The notes beneath the pieces are model-generated. The model was not told the DNA's origin and searched no databases. It saw only the letters and a program-made list of their open reading frames with translations. A stretch of DNA of 7,610 nt, from assembly GCA_945902255.1 (NCBI GenBank), contig CAMDMO010000071.1:1-7610 (forward strand), written 5' to 3'. The stretch's first letter is position 1. The number at the start of each line of letters is the position of its first letter. Below, piece by piece: positions 1 to 6,930 of this stretch. The position numbers and the translations under genes are program-made. The stretch comes from Rickettsia typhi (GTDB lineage Bacteria; Pseudomonadota; Alphaproteobacteria; Rickettsiales; UBA1997).

Positions 1-1413
1 CATCATCCTAAAAAAATTGCTTTTATTTTTTCAGCAATGCGACATTTTGCCCAAGACCTTAAAGAAATGGGTTTTCAAATTGATTATGTTAAACTTGACG
101 ATAAAGAAAATAGCGGATCTTTTGATGGAGAATTAAAAAGAGCAATTAAGAGGCATAATCCACAAAAAATAAAATTGATAGAACCTTCGGAATATAGAGT
201 TTTGAACAATGTTTTAAAGTGGCAAGAAAATTATAAAATTGCCGTAGAGATTCTTGAAGATGAAAGGTTTTTATGTTCAAAAATTGAGTTTCGAAAATGG
301 GCAAAAAATAAAAAAGAATTGCGCCTAGAGTTCTTTTATCGCGAGATGCGTAAAAAGCATAAGATTCTTGTCGATGAAAAACTAAAACCAGTTGAAGGCA
401 AGTGGAATTTTGACTCTGAAAATCGTAAGGCGCCAAAACCAGGAATGAAGTCGCCCAAAAGAATCTCTCATAAAAAAGATCAAATAACGGAAGAAGTTCT
501 TTCTCTGATTGCAAAAAAATTTAGCAAAAATTTTGGCAACTTGCTACCCTTTCATTTTGCAGTTACAAGGAAAGAGGCACTGCTTGAAGCGCAACATTTT
601 ATTGATGAATTGTTGCCTAATTTTGGCGATTATCAAGATGCAATGGTTACAGGAGAAGCCTATCTTTATCATTCTTTGCTTTCTTCCTATATAAATATTG
701 GCTTATTAGAGCCACTTGAAATTTGTAAAATGGCCGAAGATGCTTACAAAAAAGCTCTGGCACCAATTAATGCCGTTGAGGGATTTATTCGTCAAATTTT
801 GGGCTGGCGAGAATATGTAAGGGGCATTTACTGGCTTTATATGCCGCAATATTTAGAGAATAATTTTTTTAACGCCCAACGCACTTTGCCCAAATTTTAT
901 TGGGGCGAAAAAACTAATATGTTTTGCTTAAGCGATGTAATTAAGCAAACAAAAGAGCATGCTTATTCGCATCATATTCAGCGCTTAATGATTACCGGAA
1001 ACTTTGCTTTAATTGCGGGACTCAATCCAAAGCAAGTTCATGAATGGTATTTAGCGGTTTATGCGGACGCTTTTGATTGGGTTGAGGTTCCAAATACAAT
1101 TGGCATGGCTTTGTACGCCGATGGTGGCATAATGGCAAGCAAACCTTATGCCGCAAGTGGAAAATATATTTCAAAAATGAGTAATTTTTGCAAATCATGT
1201 ATTTTTGATTCTGAAAAAATAATTGGCGAAAATGCCTGTCCATTTAATTCGCTTTATTGGAATTTTATGAAACAAAATGAAGACAAATTAAAGTCGAATC
1301 AGCGCCTGAAATTCCTATATCCAACTTGGTACAAAATGAGCGAAGTGAAGCGGGAAGAAATTACAAAACAAGCCAGAATATATTTAACAAAATTAGAAAA
1401 TAACGAATTATAA
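1..1413 (+). CDS. FeS-cluster (6-4) photolyase / cryptochrome family protein, 5' end outside window
   Basis: Light-driven, FAD-dependent DNA repair enzyme of the iron-sulfur bacterial cryptochrome/photolyase group (PhrB-like, DUF504-type photolyase-related proteins), acting in the cytoplasm on UV (6-4) photoproducts. The frame is open from base 1. The residues before the first ATG (position 37), reading HHPKKIAFIFSA, match the conserved N-terminal part of the family, so the true start lies upstream and about 40 residues are missing. Counting from the Met at 37, four cysteines at 297, 385, 388 and 401 have the spacing of the 4Fe-4S ligands of Agrobacterium PhrB (C350, C438, C441, C454 from memory), with a constant offset of 53. 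The catalytic His pair (H312-H313, PhrB 365/366) and electron-transfer W289 and Y338 (PhrB W342, Y391) also fit this offset. With the missing part the protein would be about 510 residues, as usual for the family. It converges on the lipoprotein gene. The family is very secure; (6-4) specificity is inferred from homology. Confidence 0.95.
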   Translation, partial: HHPKKIAFIFSAMRHFAQDLKEMGFQIDYVKLDDKENSGSFDGELKRAIKRHNPQKIKLIEPSEYRVLNNVLKWQENYKIAVEILEDERFLCSKIEFRKWAKNKKELRLEFFYREMRKKHKILVDEKLKPVEGKWNFDSENRKAPKPGMKSPKRISHKKDQITEEVLSLIAKKFSKNFGNLLPFHFAVTRKEALLEAQHFIDELLPNFGDYQDAMVTGEAYLYHSLLSSYINIGLLEPLEICKMAEDAYKKALAPINAVEGFIRQILGWREYVRGIYWLYMPQYLENNFFNAQRTLPKFYWGEKTNMFCLSDVIKQTKEHAYSHHIQRLMITGNFALIAGLNPKQVHEWYLAVYADAFDWVEVPNTIGMALYADGGIMASKPYAASGKYISKMSNFCKSCIFDSEKIIGENACPFNSLYWNFMKQNEDKLKSNQRLKFLYPTWYKMSEVKREEITKQARIYLTKLENNEL

Positions 1414-1430
1414 ATTTAATATCATCAGGC

Positions 1431-1512
1431 TATAGCATACTAAGCTAATCTTGCATATTTTTACTCAAAACTTCTTCGCTAAAAATATGCAAGATTAGCT
1501 TAGTATGCTATA
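1431..1512. repeat. Perfect 33-bp inverted repeat (long hairpin, MITE-like)
   Basis: The arms at 1431-1463 and 1480-1512 are exact reverse complements, separated by a 16-nt loop at 1464-1479. The outer ends read TATAGCATAC and GTATGCTATA. The element starts 17 nt after the photolyase stop codon and lies just before the intrinsic terminator. Because both ends begin and end with TA, a TA target duplication as made by IS630/Tc1-mariner elements is possible, but TA is self-palindromic so this is weak evidence. It could be a miniature mobile element, a palindromic interspersed repeat, or an mRNA 3'-end stabilising structure. The repeat itself is seen directly; its origin is inference. Confidence 0.9.
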
Positions 1513-1528
1513 AATATGTTACAAAAAC

Positions 1529-1563
1529 AAAAAGCCCCCGAGATTTCTCTCGGAGGCTTTTTT
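1529..1563. terminator. Bidirectional intrinsic terminator
   Basis: A G+C-rich stem pairs GCC-C-CCGAG (1534-1542) with CTCGG-A-GGC (1549-1557), with one C/A mismatch and a 4 to 6-nt loop. It is flanked by AAAAA on the left and TTTTTT on the right, so it forms a hairpin followed by a U-run in both directions. It lies between the convergent photolyase (+) and lipoprotein (-) genes, 23 nt from the lipoprotein stop codon, and can end both transcripts. Confidence 0.88.
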
Positions 1564-1585
1564 AATAAATAATTATATAAATTAT

Positions 1586-2293
1586 CTATTTGCTTGCAGC
1601 TTTAGCAGAAACAGTGCTGCAAGTAGCTAATTCAGGTTTGTTTGCATCAACAAAGTTAGCTAGAGAACCAAGTTTTTCTAATGAAATAGTTGAATCAATA
1701 AATACTACTTCAGCAGCAGCTTTAACTTTAGCAGGATCTGAAGCTACACCGATAGCATTTTTAAGGCTAGCTTGTAAAGTAGCTAAAGAAGTGCTTGCAG
1801 CATTAGCTTGAGTTGAAAGATTTCCAACTAGTGTAGAGCAAGCATCGCTAGGAGCTGAAGCTTTAGCAGCAACCGCTTTTTCTTTAGCTTTTTTAGCTGC
1901 AACAACTTTTGTAGAAATACCTTTAACTTTATCGCTATCTACAGCTTGTTTTGAACATATTTCAAGAGTGTCTGTTGCAAAACCAAAAGCAACCGCACCA
2001 GAAACAGTTCCTAAGCCAAGAGAATCTTCGATGTCAGTAAGAAGAGTTTTTAATTGGCTATGATCTGGAGTTGCATAAGCAATTAACCATTGATTAATGC
2101 TTGCTTCACCAGCATTAAAGAATTGTGCAGCGCTATTAGTAGCATTTAATTGTTTGTTTAATATGTCTAAGCAAGGGTTATCAGTTGCAGGTGTAGAACT
2201 TGCTGATTCTGACTTTTCATTACAGCTTGTTAAAAATAATAAACTTAAACATAAAATAGAAAGTTGACGCAATGATGACATAAAAAAACCCAT
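1586..2293 (-). CDS. Putative lipoprotein with two Cys-bounded repeats, function unknown
   Basis: Predicted exported lipoprotein of 235 residues. Residues 5-23 form a hydrophobic signal segment with an Arg near its start, followed by the lipobox L-T-S-C with lipidated Cys24. After maturation the protein is Ala/Ser/Lys-rich and probably helical. The four other cysteines are at 41, 113, 152 and 225. The segments 41-113 and 152-225 have nearly equal length (72 and 73 residues between Cys), share spaced positions such as Ala-Ser 23 residues after the first Cys, and flank a Lys/Ala-rich linker (about 130-148), which suggests an internal duplication with one disulfide per unit. Two starts are possible: ATG at 2293 or ATG at 2281, the latter giving a classic 20-residue signal peptide; neither has a Shine-Dalgarno sequence. 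No known family is recognised. Transcription probably begins near 2345 and ends at the 1529-1563 terminator. Confidence 0.85.
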   Translation of the reverse strand: MGFFMSSLRQLSILCLSLLFLTSCNEKSESASSTPATDNPCLDILNKQLNATNSAAQFFNAGEASINQWLIAYATPDHSQLKTLLTDIEDSLGLGTVSGAVAFGFATDTLEICSKQAVDSDKVKGISTKVVAAKKAKEKAVAAKASAPSDACSTLVGNLSTQANAASTSLATLQASLKNAIGVASDPAKVKAAAEVVFIDSTISLEKLGSLANFVDANKPELATCSTVSAKAASK

Positions 2294-2671
2294 TTAAAAT
2301 TGTAAATAATGTAGCCCAAAGCAACTTTTTTCTTAAAAATTGCGTAGCCTTAATGTCGTAAATAAAAAAGCATTTGTCAAGACTATTTCTCCTTCTATTG
2401 AATAACTCTATTGACTCTAAATCAAAAAGAAAATGAGCCCGCTTTGCATCAATATTAGCGAGCATTGTAGATGGCTTTACTCAATCTAATAATATATCAT
2501 ATTCTAGAAAATAAAATATCCTCAGTGAATATTTTTTACTTGATAACTGCGCAAGTTTTTTAAAAAAATATTTGACTAAGTAAGCCATATAAGATTACTT
2601 CCAAACCATCTTTAAAAACACTAAACAACACAAACGCCAATTCGTCGATAAAAATTAAATATTTAAAACAA
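2294..2671. other. Divergent intergenic region of 378 bp
   Basis: This AT-rich spacer separates the divergently transcribed lipoprotein and IDO-family genes and should hold both promoters. On the minus strand there is a consensus -35 box (see the separate entry). On the plus strand TTGACT at 2572-2577 is the best -35 candidate for the gene at 2672, but no good -10 lies at normal distance (TATAAG at 2588 is only 10 nt away). A 5-bp hairpin (2538-2542 with 2552-2556) followed by a T-run is too weak to call a terminator. I see no convincing gene or RNA here. Confidence 0.6.
2352..2380 (-). promoter_or_regulatory. Candidate sigma-70 promoter for the lipoprotein gene
   Basis: The minus strand carries a perfect TTGACA -35 box (plus 2375-2380). 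At 17-nt spacing the hexamer is GACATT (plus 2352-2357), which matches only half of the TATAAT consensus. A start site near 2345 would give a leader of about 50-65 nt before the lipoprotein start codon. The -35 is seen directly; promoter function is inference. Confidence 0.35.
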
Positions 2672-3964
2672 ATGTCTAGAGATCCAAAATTAAATTGGTC
2701 AGATTATTTTTCAGAGGAAACTTCAAGAACCAAAATTGACTGGTCAAATCCTGATTTATTAAAAAAATTATTTGGCTTTGATAGATCTAGCGGATTCATT
2801 GTAGAGAGAAGTGAAGAAATTCGTAATTTCAATCCCGAATATAGCCAACTCGCCATAAATATAAAAACAATATTAAATATCTTGGGCCCAAAAGAGGGCA
2901 AGAAAGAAATTGAAGCGGAATTAGAGCGACTAGCAGAATTTACTCCATTACCAGATGATGCCTCTCTCGACGAAATAGCATTCGCTTTAAGAGACTTAGC
3001 TTTTATTCAAAATGCTATTTTACATTGCGATCAAACAGAAGTTGTTGCAGATAAAAAATTTGAAATTCCAAATAAACTTGCCAAACCACTCGTTAATCTC
3101 GCAGAAAGGCTTGGAATACCTCCGTTAATGAGCTATCCACTATACATATTATATAATGCAAAAAAGGCGGAAGATGATAAGGTTGGAATTAGATATGACG
3201 CTCGCAATACCTTCACCTCATCGCATTCACCAGAAATTCTTACCGCAGCATTGCATGAAGAAAATCCTAAACATAATGATGAAGCTCATTTTATTAGAAT
3301 TCATTTAGGAATAGAGGTGGAGTCAGCAAACTTATTTCAATCAATGTTTGAAATATTGTCAACTCCCCCAGAAAAACTAACTGAAAATAAAAAACTTATT
3401 TTAGATAGAATTGAGCAAATGACTCAATCTTTAGATAAAATGACAAGAGATAATCTTACAATGATGTATTTTGGAACTGGCAAAGAAGCCTTTAATGACA
3501 TTATTAGAACTTTTTTACAAGGAACAAAAAAATTAGGCGGAGTTTTTTCTAAAGAAGATGGATTTATGGTCAGCAATCATGATGGCGGCTCTGGCGCACA
3601 AACTCCACTATTTATGATTTTAGATGCATTTCTTGGCAATGAGCAATCATTAGAGGTTAAGGAGTTTCGTAAAAATCAAATGGAGTTTATTTTGCCATCA
3701 GCAAAAAATTTAATTAAAGCGGTTGAAAAAGATAGTAAGTCGATCATGGATTTTGTAAAAGGTGATATAGAAGTTGGAGCCGCTTTAATTGGATTTACTG
3801 AAAAATTAGTTGATTACAGAGACGCTCACATGAGAATGGTTAGTAAATATATTGGCGGCCAGCAAGGCACTGGTGGCAGCACCCCTAAGGTCTTGATTAA
3901 CTTAAGAGAAGGAACAAGAACATTGGGTGAAAATCTTCAAAAAGGAATTTTTTCTAAGGGTTAA
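2672..3964 (+). CDS. Indoleamine 2,3-dioxygenase family heme protein
   Basis: Cytoplasmic heme enzyme of the IDO family (Pfam IDO, PF01231), 430 residues against 403 in human IDO1. Known members open the indole ring of tryptophan to N-formylkynurenine; others, such as PrnB, have different indole substrates. Anchors to human IDO1, aligned by eye: AERLGIPPLMSY (144-155) with KKLELPPILVY; AFNDIIRTFL (273-282) with AFFSVLRIYL, so F274 and R279 match substrate-binding F226 and R231; GGSGAQ (305-310) with GGSAGQ; H386 with the proximal heme ligand H346; GTGGS (399-403) with the motif holding T379. The loop between H386 and T400 is 19 residues shorter than the human JK loop. F227 is replaced by N275, and S167 aligns with H211. 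No kynurenine-pathway gene lies beside it. There is no Shine-Dalgarno before the ATG. The family is secure; the tryptophan substrate is inference. Confidence 0.88.
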   Translation: MSRDPKLNWSDYFSEETSRTKIDWSNPDLLKKLFGFDRSSGFIVERSEEIRNFNPEYSQLAINIKTILNILGPKEGKKEIEAELERLAEFTPLPDDASLDEIAFALRDLAFIQNAILHCDQTEVVADKKFEIPNKLAKPLVNLAERLGIPPLMSYPLYILYNAKKAEDDKVGIRYDARNTFTSSHSPEILTAALHEENPKHNDEAHFIRIHLGIEVESANLFQSMFEILSTPPEKLTENKKLILDRIEQMTQSLDKMTRDNLTMMYFGTGKEAFNDIIRTFLQGTKKLGGVFSKEDGFMVSNHDGGSGAQTPLFMILDAFLGNEQSLEVKEFRKNQMEFILPSAKNLIKAVEKDSKSIMDFVKGDIEVGAALIGFTEKLVDYRDAHMRMVSKYIGGQQGTGGSTPKVLINLREGTRTLGENLQKGIFSKG

Positions 3965-3983
3965 CACTCATGAATTTAAACGC

Positions 3984-4000
3984 GGAGTTTTAGAAACTCT
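3984..4000. terminator. Weak hairpin between convergent genes
   Basis: GAGTTT (3985-3990) pairs with AAACTC (3994-3999) around a 3-nt loop, and a G-T pair extends it by one. A T-run appears only from about 4015, inside the 3' end of the symporter gene. It is the only structure in the 44-nt gap between the IDO-family gene and the symporter gene and might help end transcription, but it lacks an immediate U-tract. Confidence 0.3.
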
Positions 4001-4008
4001 AATAAATC

Positions 4009-5415
4009 CTATTTATATTTTTTAACAAACTTAAAAATTAAATAAGGCAGCATTCCGCCAATTATACCGGGAGCAGCTTCATAAACCGCAGAACCAAAGC
4101 CGAAATATCTCCATAATATCATAATTGCAAAGCCAGTTAGCATTGTGGTGAGCGCCATTTTTTCTGACATTTTTCCGCCCAAAGCATATATTGTAATCAC
4201 CGGCGCAAATGAACAAGCCATTGCCAACCAACCAATATTTGCAAGCACAAAAACACCTTCATTCTCGGTTGTAGAAATTGCGGTGGCAAAAATTGTAACT
4301 AATAAAGTTGCAAATTTTGCCATAAAATAACTATTTCTTTTTTTAGGAAGTAAGTCGTTAGTAATTGCAGCAGAACAGCTTAAAATTTGAGAATCAGCAG
4401 CTGACATTGTTGAAGAAAATAATCCAGCAAGAACTAATCCAATTAAAATATCTGGCAAAACTTGTTGCGATAAAATTGGTAAAGCTAGTTCAGAATCGAA
4501 ACCTTCTTGCATTGGAATTAAAAGACGCGAAGCCAAACCAGTTGCGATAGTTACAATGTAAAATCCAATATACCAACTATAATAATAAAAACGAATTCTA
4601 GTAATATTTTGTGGACTTTCCATCGCCATAAAACCAGTCATAATATGGGGTTGACCAATAATTCCAAAACCGCCAAAAAACCAGCCGAAGATAAAAAAAG
4701 ATAATCCAAATATACCTTGGCTAAAAAATAAATCTTTGGGATAAATGCTGAAATATTGAGGCGAAACATTTTTTAAGCCAAAAATAAAATTGTCAAATCC
4801 ACCAATTTTTTGCAATGCCATGAAAAATAATAATCCCATCGACCCAATCATAACGAAGGATTGCGCCGTGTTTGTCCAGATTGACGCTCTTATTCCTCCC
4901 GCCAAACAATAGCCCAAAACTATAACCGCACCAATAACAGAGCCAATCGCATAATTCCAACCAAATAATACATGCATAGCTTTTCCACCAGCACTTAATT
5001 GTGCGGCCGCATAAACAGTTAGAAAAATTACAATAATTATTGCGCTAATTGCCCTTAATAATTTGTGATCACTTCCATTCCACTTACTCATCACTTCTGG
5101 AAAACTTACAGCCTTAGACTTTCCTGAAGATATGCGCAGATTTTTATGAACAAAAAGTGAAGCGCAGAAATCACCAAAAATCGCACAAATCATAATCCAA
5201 ATTACTGACAAGCCATTGGTATAGGCATATCCAATCATGCCAATAAACATGTAACCGCTATTATTAGTCGCAACACTAGAAAGTGCAATTAACCAAGGTT
5301 TCTCACCGTGACTAGCAATTAAATAATCCGAAACAGTATGTTTGCTTTTTATGGTCGAAATTATTCCAATTGTGATAAATGCTATTAGGAAAAATCCGAA
5401 GCTGTAGAGTATCAT
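4009..5415 (-). CDS. Sodium:solute symporter (SSS family, PutP-like)
   Basis: Inner-membrane Na+-coupled transporter of the SSS family (TC 2.A.21), 468 residues with about 12-13 hydrophobic helices. It aligns along its length with E. coli PutP (502 aa): ALSSVATNNSGY (44-55) with ALSAGASDMSGW, GQPHIMTGFMA (254-264) with GQPHILARFMA, and TMSAADSQILSCSAAITND (336-354) with the helix carrying the second half of the Na2 site. The PutP C-terminal tail is missing. Key differences: PutP Asp55, essential for Na+/proline transport, is N51 here, and Thr341 of the Na2 site is A339, while Ser57 (S53) and Ser340 (S338) are kept. This argues against assigning proline as substrate. The gene stands alone, converging on the IDO-family gene, with no Shine-Dalgarno before its ATG. 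Family secure, substrate unknown. Confidence 0.92.
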   Translation of the reverse strand: MILYSFGFFLIAFITIGIISTIKSKHTVSDYLIASHGEKPWLIALSSVATNNSGYMFIGMIGYAYTNGLSVIWIMICAIFGDFCASLFVHKNLRISSGKSKAVSFPEVMSKWNGSDHKLLRAISAIIIVIFLTVYAAAQLSAGGKAMHVLFGWNYAIGSVIGAVIVLGYCLAGGIRASIWTNTAQSFVMIGSMGLLFFMALQKIGGFDNFIFGLKNVSPQYFSIYPKDLFFSQGIFGLSFFIFGWFFGGFGIIGQPHIMTGFMAMESPQNITRIRFYYYSWYIGFYIVTIATGLASRLLIPMQEGFDSELALPILSQQVLPDILIGLVLAGLFSSTMSAADSQILSCSAAITNDLLPKKRNSYFMAKFATLLVTIFATAISTTENEGVFVLANIGWLAMACSFAPVITIYALGGKMSEKMALTTMLTGFAIMILWRYFGFGSAVYEAAPGIIGGMLPYLIFKFVKKYK

Positions 5416-5488
5416 AAATTTTTTGTTTGATGATTATTAACCTTTGATGTTATTTATTTGTTGCAGCTTTAGTATCCGAGCCCGAGAA

Positions 5489-5514
5489 TCACGCTTCGAC
5501 AAGCTCAGCGTGAC
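5489..5514. repeat. Hairpin repeat, copy 1
   Basis: TCACGCT (5489-5495) and AGCGTGA (5507-5513) form 7-bp arms around an 11-nt core, TCGACAAGCTC. The whole 26-nt unit matches the reverse complement of 5595-5620 at 24 of 26 positions. It lies in the non-coding block between the symporter and icd. From memory, motifs containing TTCGACAAGCTCAG are seen dispersed in many bacterial genomes; I could not check this. Confidence 0.85.
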
Positions 5515-5551
5515 TTCTAGATCTTTTTTGAAGTAATGATGAATAATCTTC

Positions 5552-5601
5552 GATGTCACGCATTAATACCTGATGTCACACATTAATCTTTGATGTCACA
5601 C
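5552..5601. repeat. 20-nt tandem repeat, two and a half copies
   Basis: Units at 5552-5571 and 5572-5591 share GATGTCAC-R-CATTAAT followed by a variable 4-nt end, and a third partial unit (5592-5601) runs straight into hairpin copy 2. The shared GATGTCAC lies at the outer edge of the hairpin element, so the tandem array may derive from repeated duplication of the end of that element. Confidence 0.8.
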
Positions 5602-5620
5602 TGAGCTTGTCGAAGTGTGA
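5595..5620. repeat. Hairpin repeat, copy 2 (inverted relative to copy 1)
   Basis: TCACACT (5596-5602) and AGTGTGA (5614-5620) form 7-bp arms around the core GAGCTTGTCGA, the reverse complement of the copy 1 core. The two differences from copy 1 fall at paired positions and keep the stem (G-C replaced by A-T). A T-run follows at 5621-5625, giving a terminator-like shape on the plus strand, though no plus-strand gene ends here. Confidence 0.85.
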
Positions 5621-5675
5621 TTTTTGAGCTCCTAGCAGTAACATCCCAGAACTAACCAGTAATTTATACTCCAAA

Positions 5676-6902
5676 TTAACTAAAATTTACGCGCAGGCTT
5701 TTTTCAACTTCATCTAAAAACTCTTCAGTGTAAAGATAGTGTTTACCATGTTCCACCTTATTTCCGTGAATACAAACCGCTAAATCTTTTGTCATTTTTC
5801 CAGATTCAACAACTTGAATAGAAATTTTTTCTAGCTTATGACAAAAATCAATTAACTCTTGATTGCCGTCTAACTTGCCTCTGAATTCTAAACCACGAGT
5901 CCAAGCAAATATTGATGCCATTGGATTGGTTGAAGTTGGCTTACCCGCTTGATGATCGCGATAATGCCTAGTGACCGTGCCGTGCGCCGCTTCCGCTTCC
6001 ATAATTTTTCCATCTGGCGTAATTAAAACTGAAGTCATTAAACCTAGAGAGCCAAAACCTTGCGCCACCGAATCAGACTGAACATCGCCATCATAATTTT
6101 TACAAGCCCAGATAAAACTTCCACTCCATTTAAGCGCTGACGCCACCATGTCATCAATTAAGCGATGTTCGTAAGTAATTTTTTTTGCAGCAAATTTTTC
6201 CTTGAATTCTTTTTCATAAATTTCAGCAAAAATATCTTTGAAACGACCATCATATTTTTTCAAAATTGTATTTTTAGTTGAAAGATAAAGTGGCCAACCT
6301 TTTTGCAGCGCTAAATTAAAACAAGAATAAGCAAAACCTTTGATCGATTCATCAACATTATACATTGCCATTGCAACACCGCCACCATTGAACTTAAAAA
6401 CCTCGTGCTCGATTATTTTTCCATCATCGCCTTCAAATTTAATGGTTAACTTTCCTTTTCCTGGAACTACAAAATCGGTTGCTTTATATTGATCGCCAAA
6501 AGCATGCCTTCCTACAATAATTGGTGAAGTCCAATTCGAAACTAAACGCGGCACATTATTACAAACTATTGGCTCACGAAAAACCGTACCATCTAAAATA
6601 TTTCTAACCGTTCCGTTTGGCGATTTCCAAATTTGCTTTAGATTAAATTCTTTTTGGCGAGCCTCATCTGGCGTAATTGTAGCGCATTTTATACCAACGC
6701 CATATTTTTTAATCGCCTCAGCAGAATCAATAGTGATTTGATCATTTGTTGCATCACGACTTTCTATTCCCAAATCAAAATATTTTATATCAAGATCTAG
6801 ATAAGGCAGAATTAATTTTTCTTTAATAAATTTCCAAATGATGCGCGTCATTTCATCGCCATCTAGCTCTACAATCGGATTTTTTACTTTTATTTTTTGC
6901 AT
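5676..6902 (-). CDS. icd: NADP-dependent isocitrate dehydrogenase (eukaryotic-type)
   Basis: Cytoplasmic TCA-cycle enzyme (EC 1.1.1.42) converting isocitrate and NADP+ to 2-oxoglutarate, CO2 and NADPH, as a homodimer. The 408 residues match human IDH1 nearly end to end. Isocitrate-binding residues fall at the same numbers: S94 in SPNGT, R100, R109, R132 in GRHAFGDQY, and Y139. K210, D250, D273 and D277 correspond to human K212, D252, D275 and D279 (catalytic Lys and metal-binding Asp). The NADP loop HGTVTRH lies at 307-313. The sequence therefore looks fully active and belongs to the type II subfamily shared by eukaryotes and many alphaproteobacteria, not the E. coli Icd type. The gene lies 28 nt downstream of the XRE regulator gene on the same strand and is probably co-transcribed with it. 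The ATG is preceded by an A/T-rich stretch without Shine-Dalgarno. Confidence 0.98.
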   Translation of the reverse strand: MQKIKVKNPIVELDGDEMTRIIWKFIKEKLILPYLDLDIKYFDLGIESRDATNDQITIDSAEAIKKYGVGIKCATITPDEARQKEFNLKQIWKSPNGTVRNILDGTVFREPIVCNNVPRLVSNWTSPIIVGRHAFGDQYKATDFVVPGKGKLTIKFEGDDGKIIEHEVFKFNGGGVAMAMYNVDESIKGFAYSCFNLALQKGWPLYLSTKNTILKKYDGRFKDIFAEIYEKEFKEKFAAKKITYEHRLIDDMVASALKWSGSFIWACKNYDGDVQSDSVAQGFGSLGLMTSVLITPDGKIMEAEAAHGTVTRHYRDHQAGKPTSTNPMASIFAWTRGLEFRGKLDGNQELIDFCHKLEKISIQVVESGKMTKDLAVCIHGNKVEHGKHYLYTEEFLDEVEKSLRVNFS

Positions 6903-6930
6903 ATTTTTATAAAATTATTTTAGATTTTTT

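Noticed and set aside
146..514. Minus-strand open frame of 122 codons inside the photolyase gene
   Set aside because: The opposite strand is a well-conserved photolyase, and the product has low-complexity Phe/Leu content typical of an antisense shadow.
1590..1811. Plus-strand open frame opposite the lipoprotein C-terminus
   Set aside because: It mirrors the Ala-rich repeats of the lipoprotein (GCA/GCT codons read as Ser/Ala/Leu on the other strand) and has no start context.
2220..2465. Minus-strand open frame of 81 codons upstream of the lipoprotein
   Set aside because: It overlaps the lipoprotein start by 74 nt in another frame, runs through the likely promoter, and its Phe/Ile/Lys-rich C-terminus looks like translated AT-rich non-coding DNA.
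2538..2562. ACTTG/CAAGT hairpin followed by a T-run
   Set aside because: A 5-bp A/T-rich stem with a 9-nt loop is too weak for a terminator, and no plus-strand gene ends upstream of it.
2672..5415. Tryptophan uptake and degradation operon (IDO-family gene plus symporter)
   Set aside because: The two genes are convergent, not co-transcribed, and SSS transporters are not known as a tryptophan-specific family, so adjacency alone does not support it.
5489..5620. CRISPR array
   Set aside because: The repeats are two inverted copies plus a contiguous 20-nt tandem with no spacers, and there are no cas genes.
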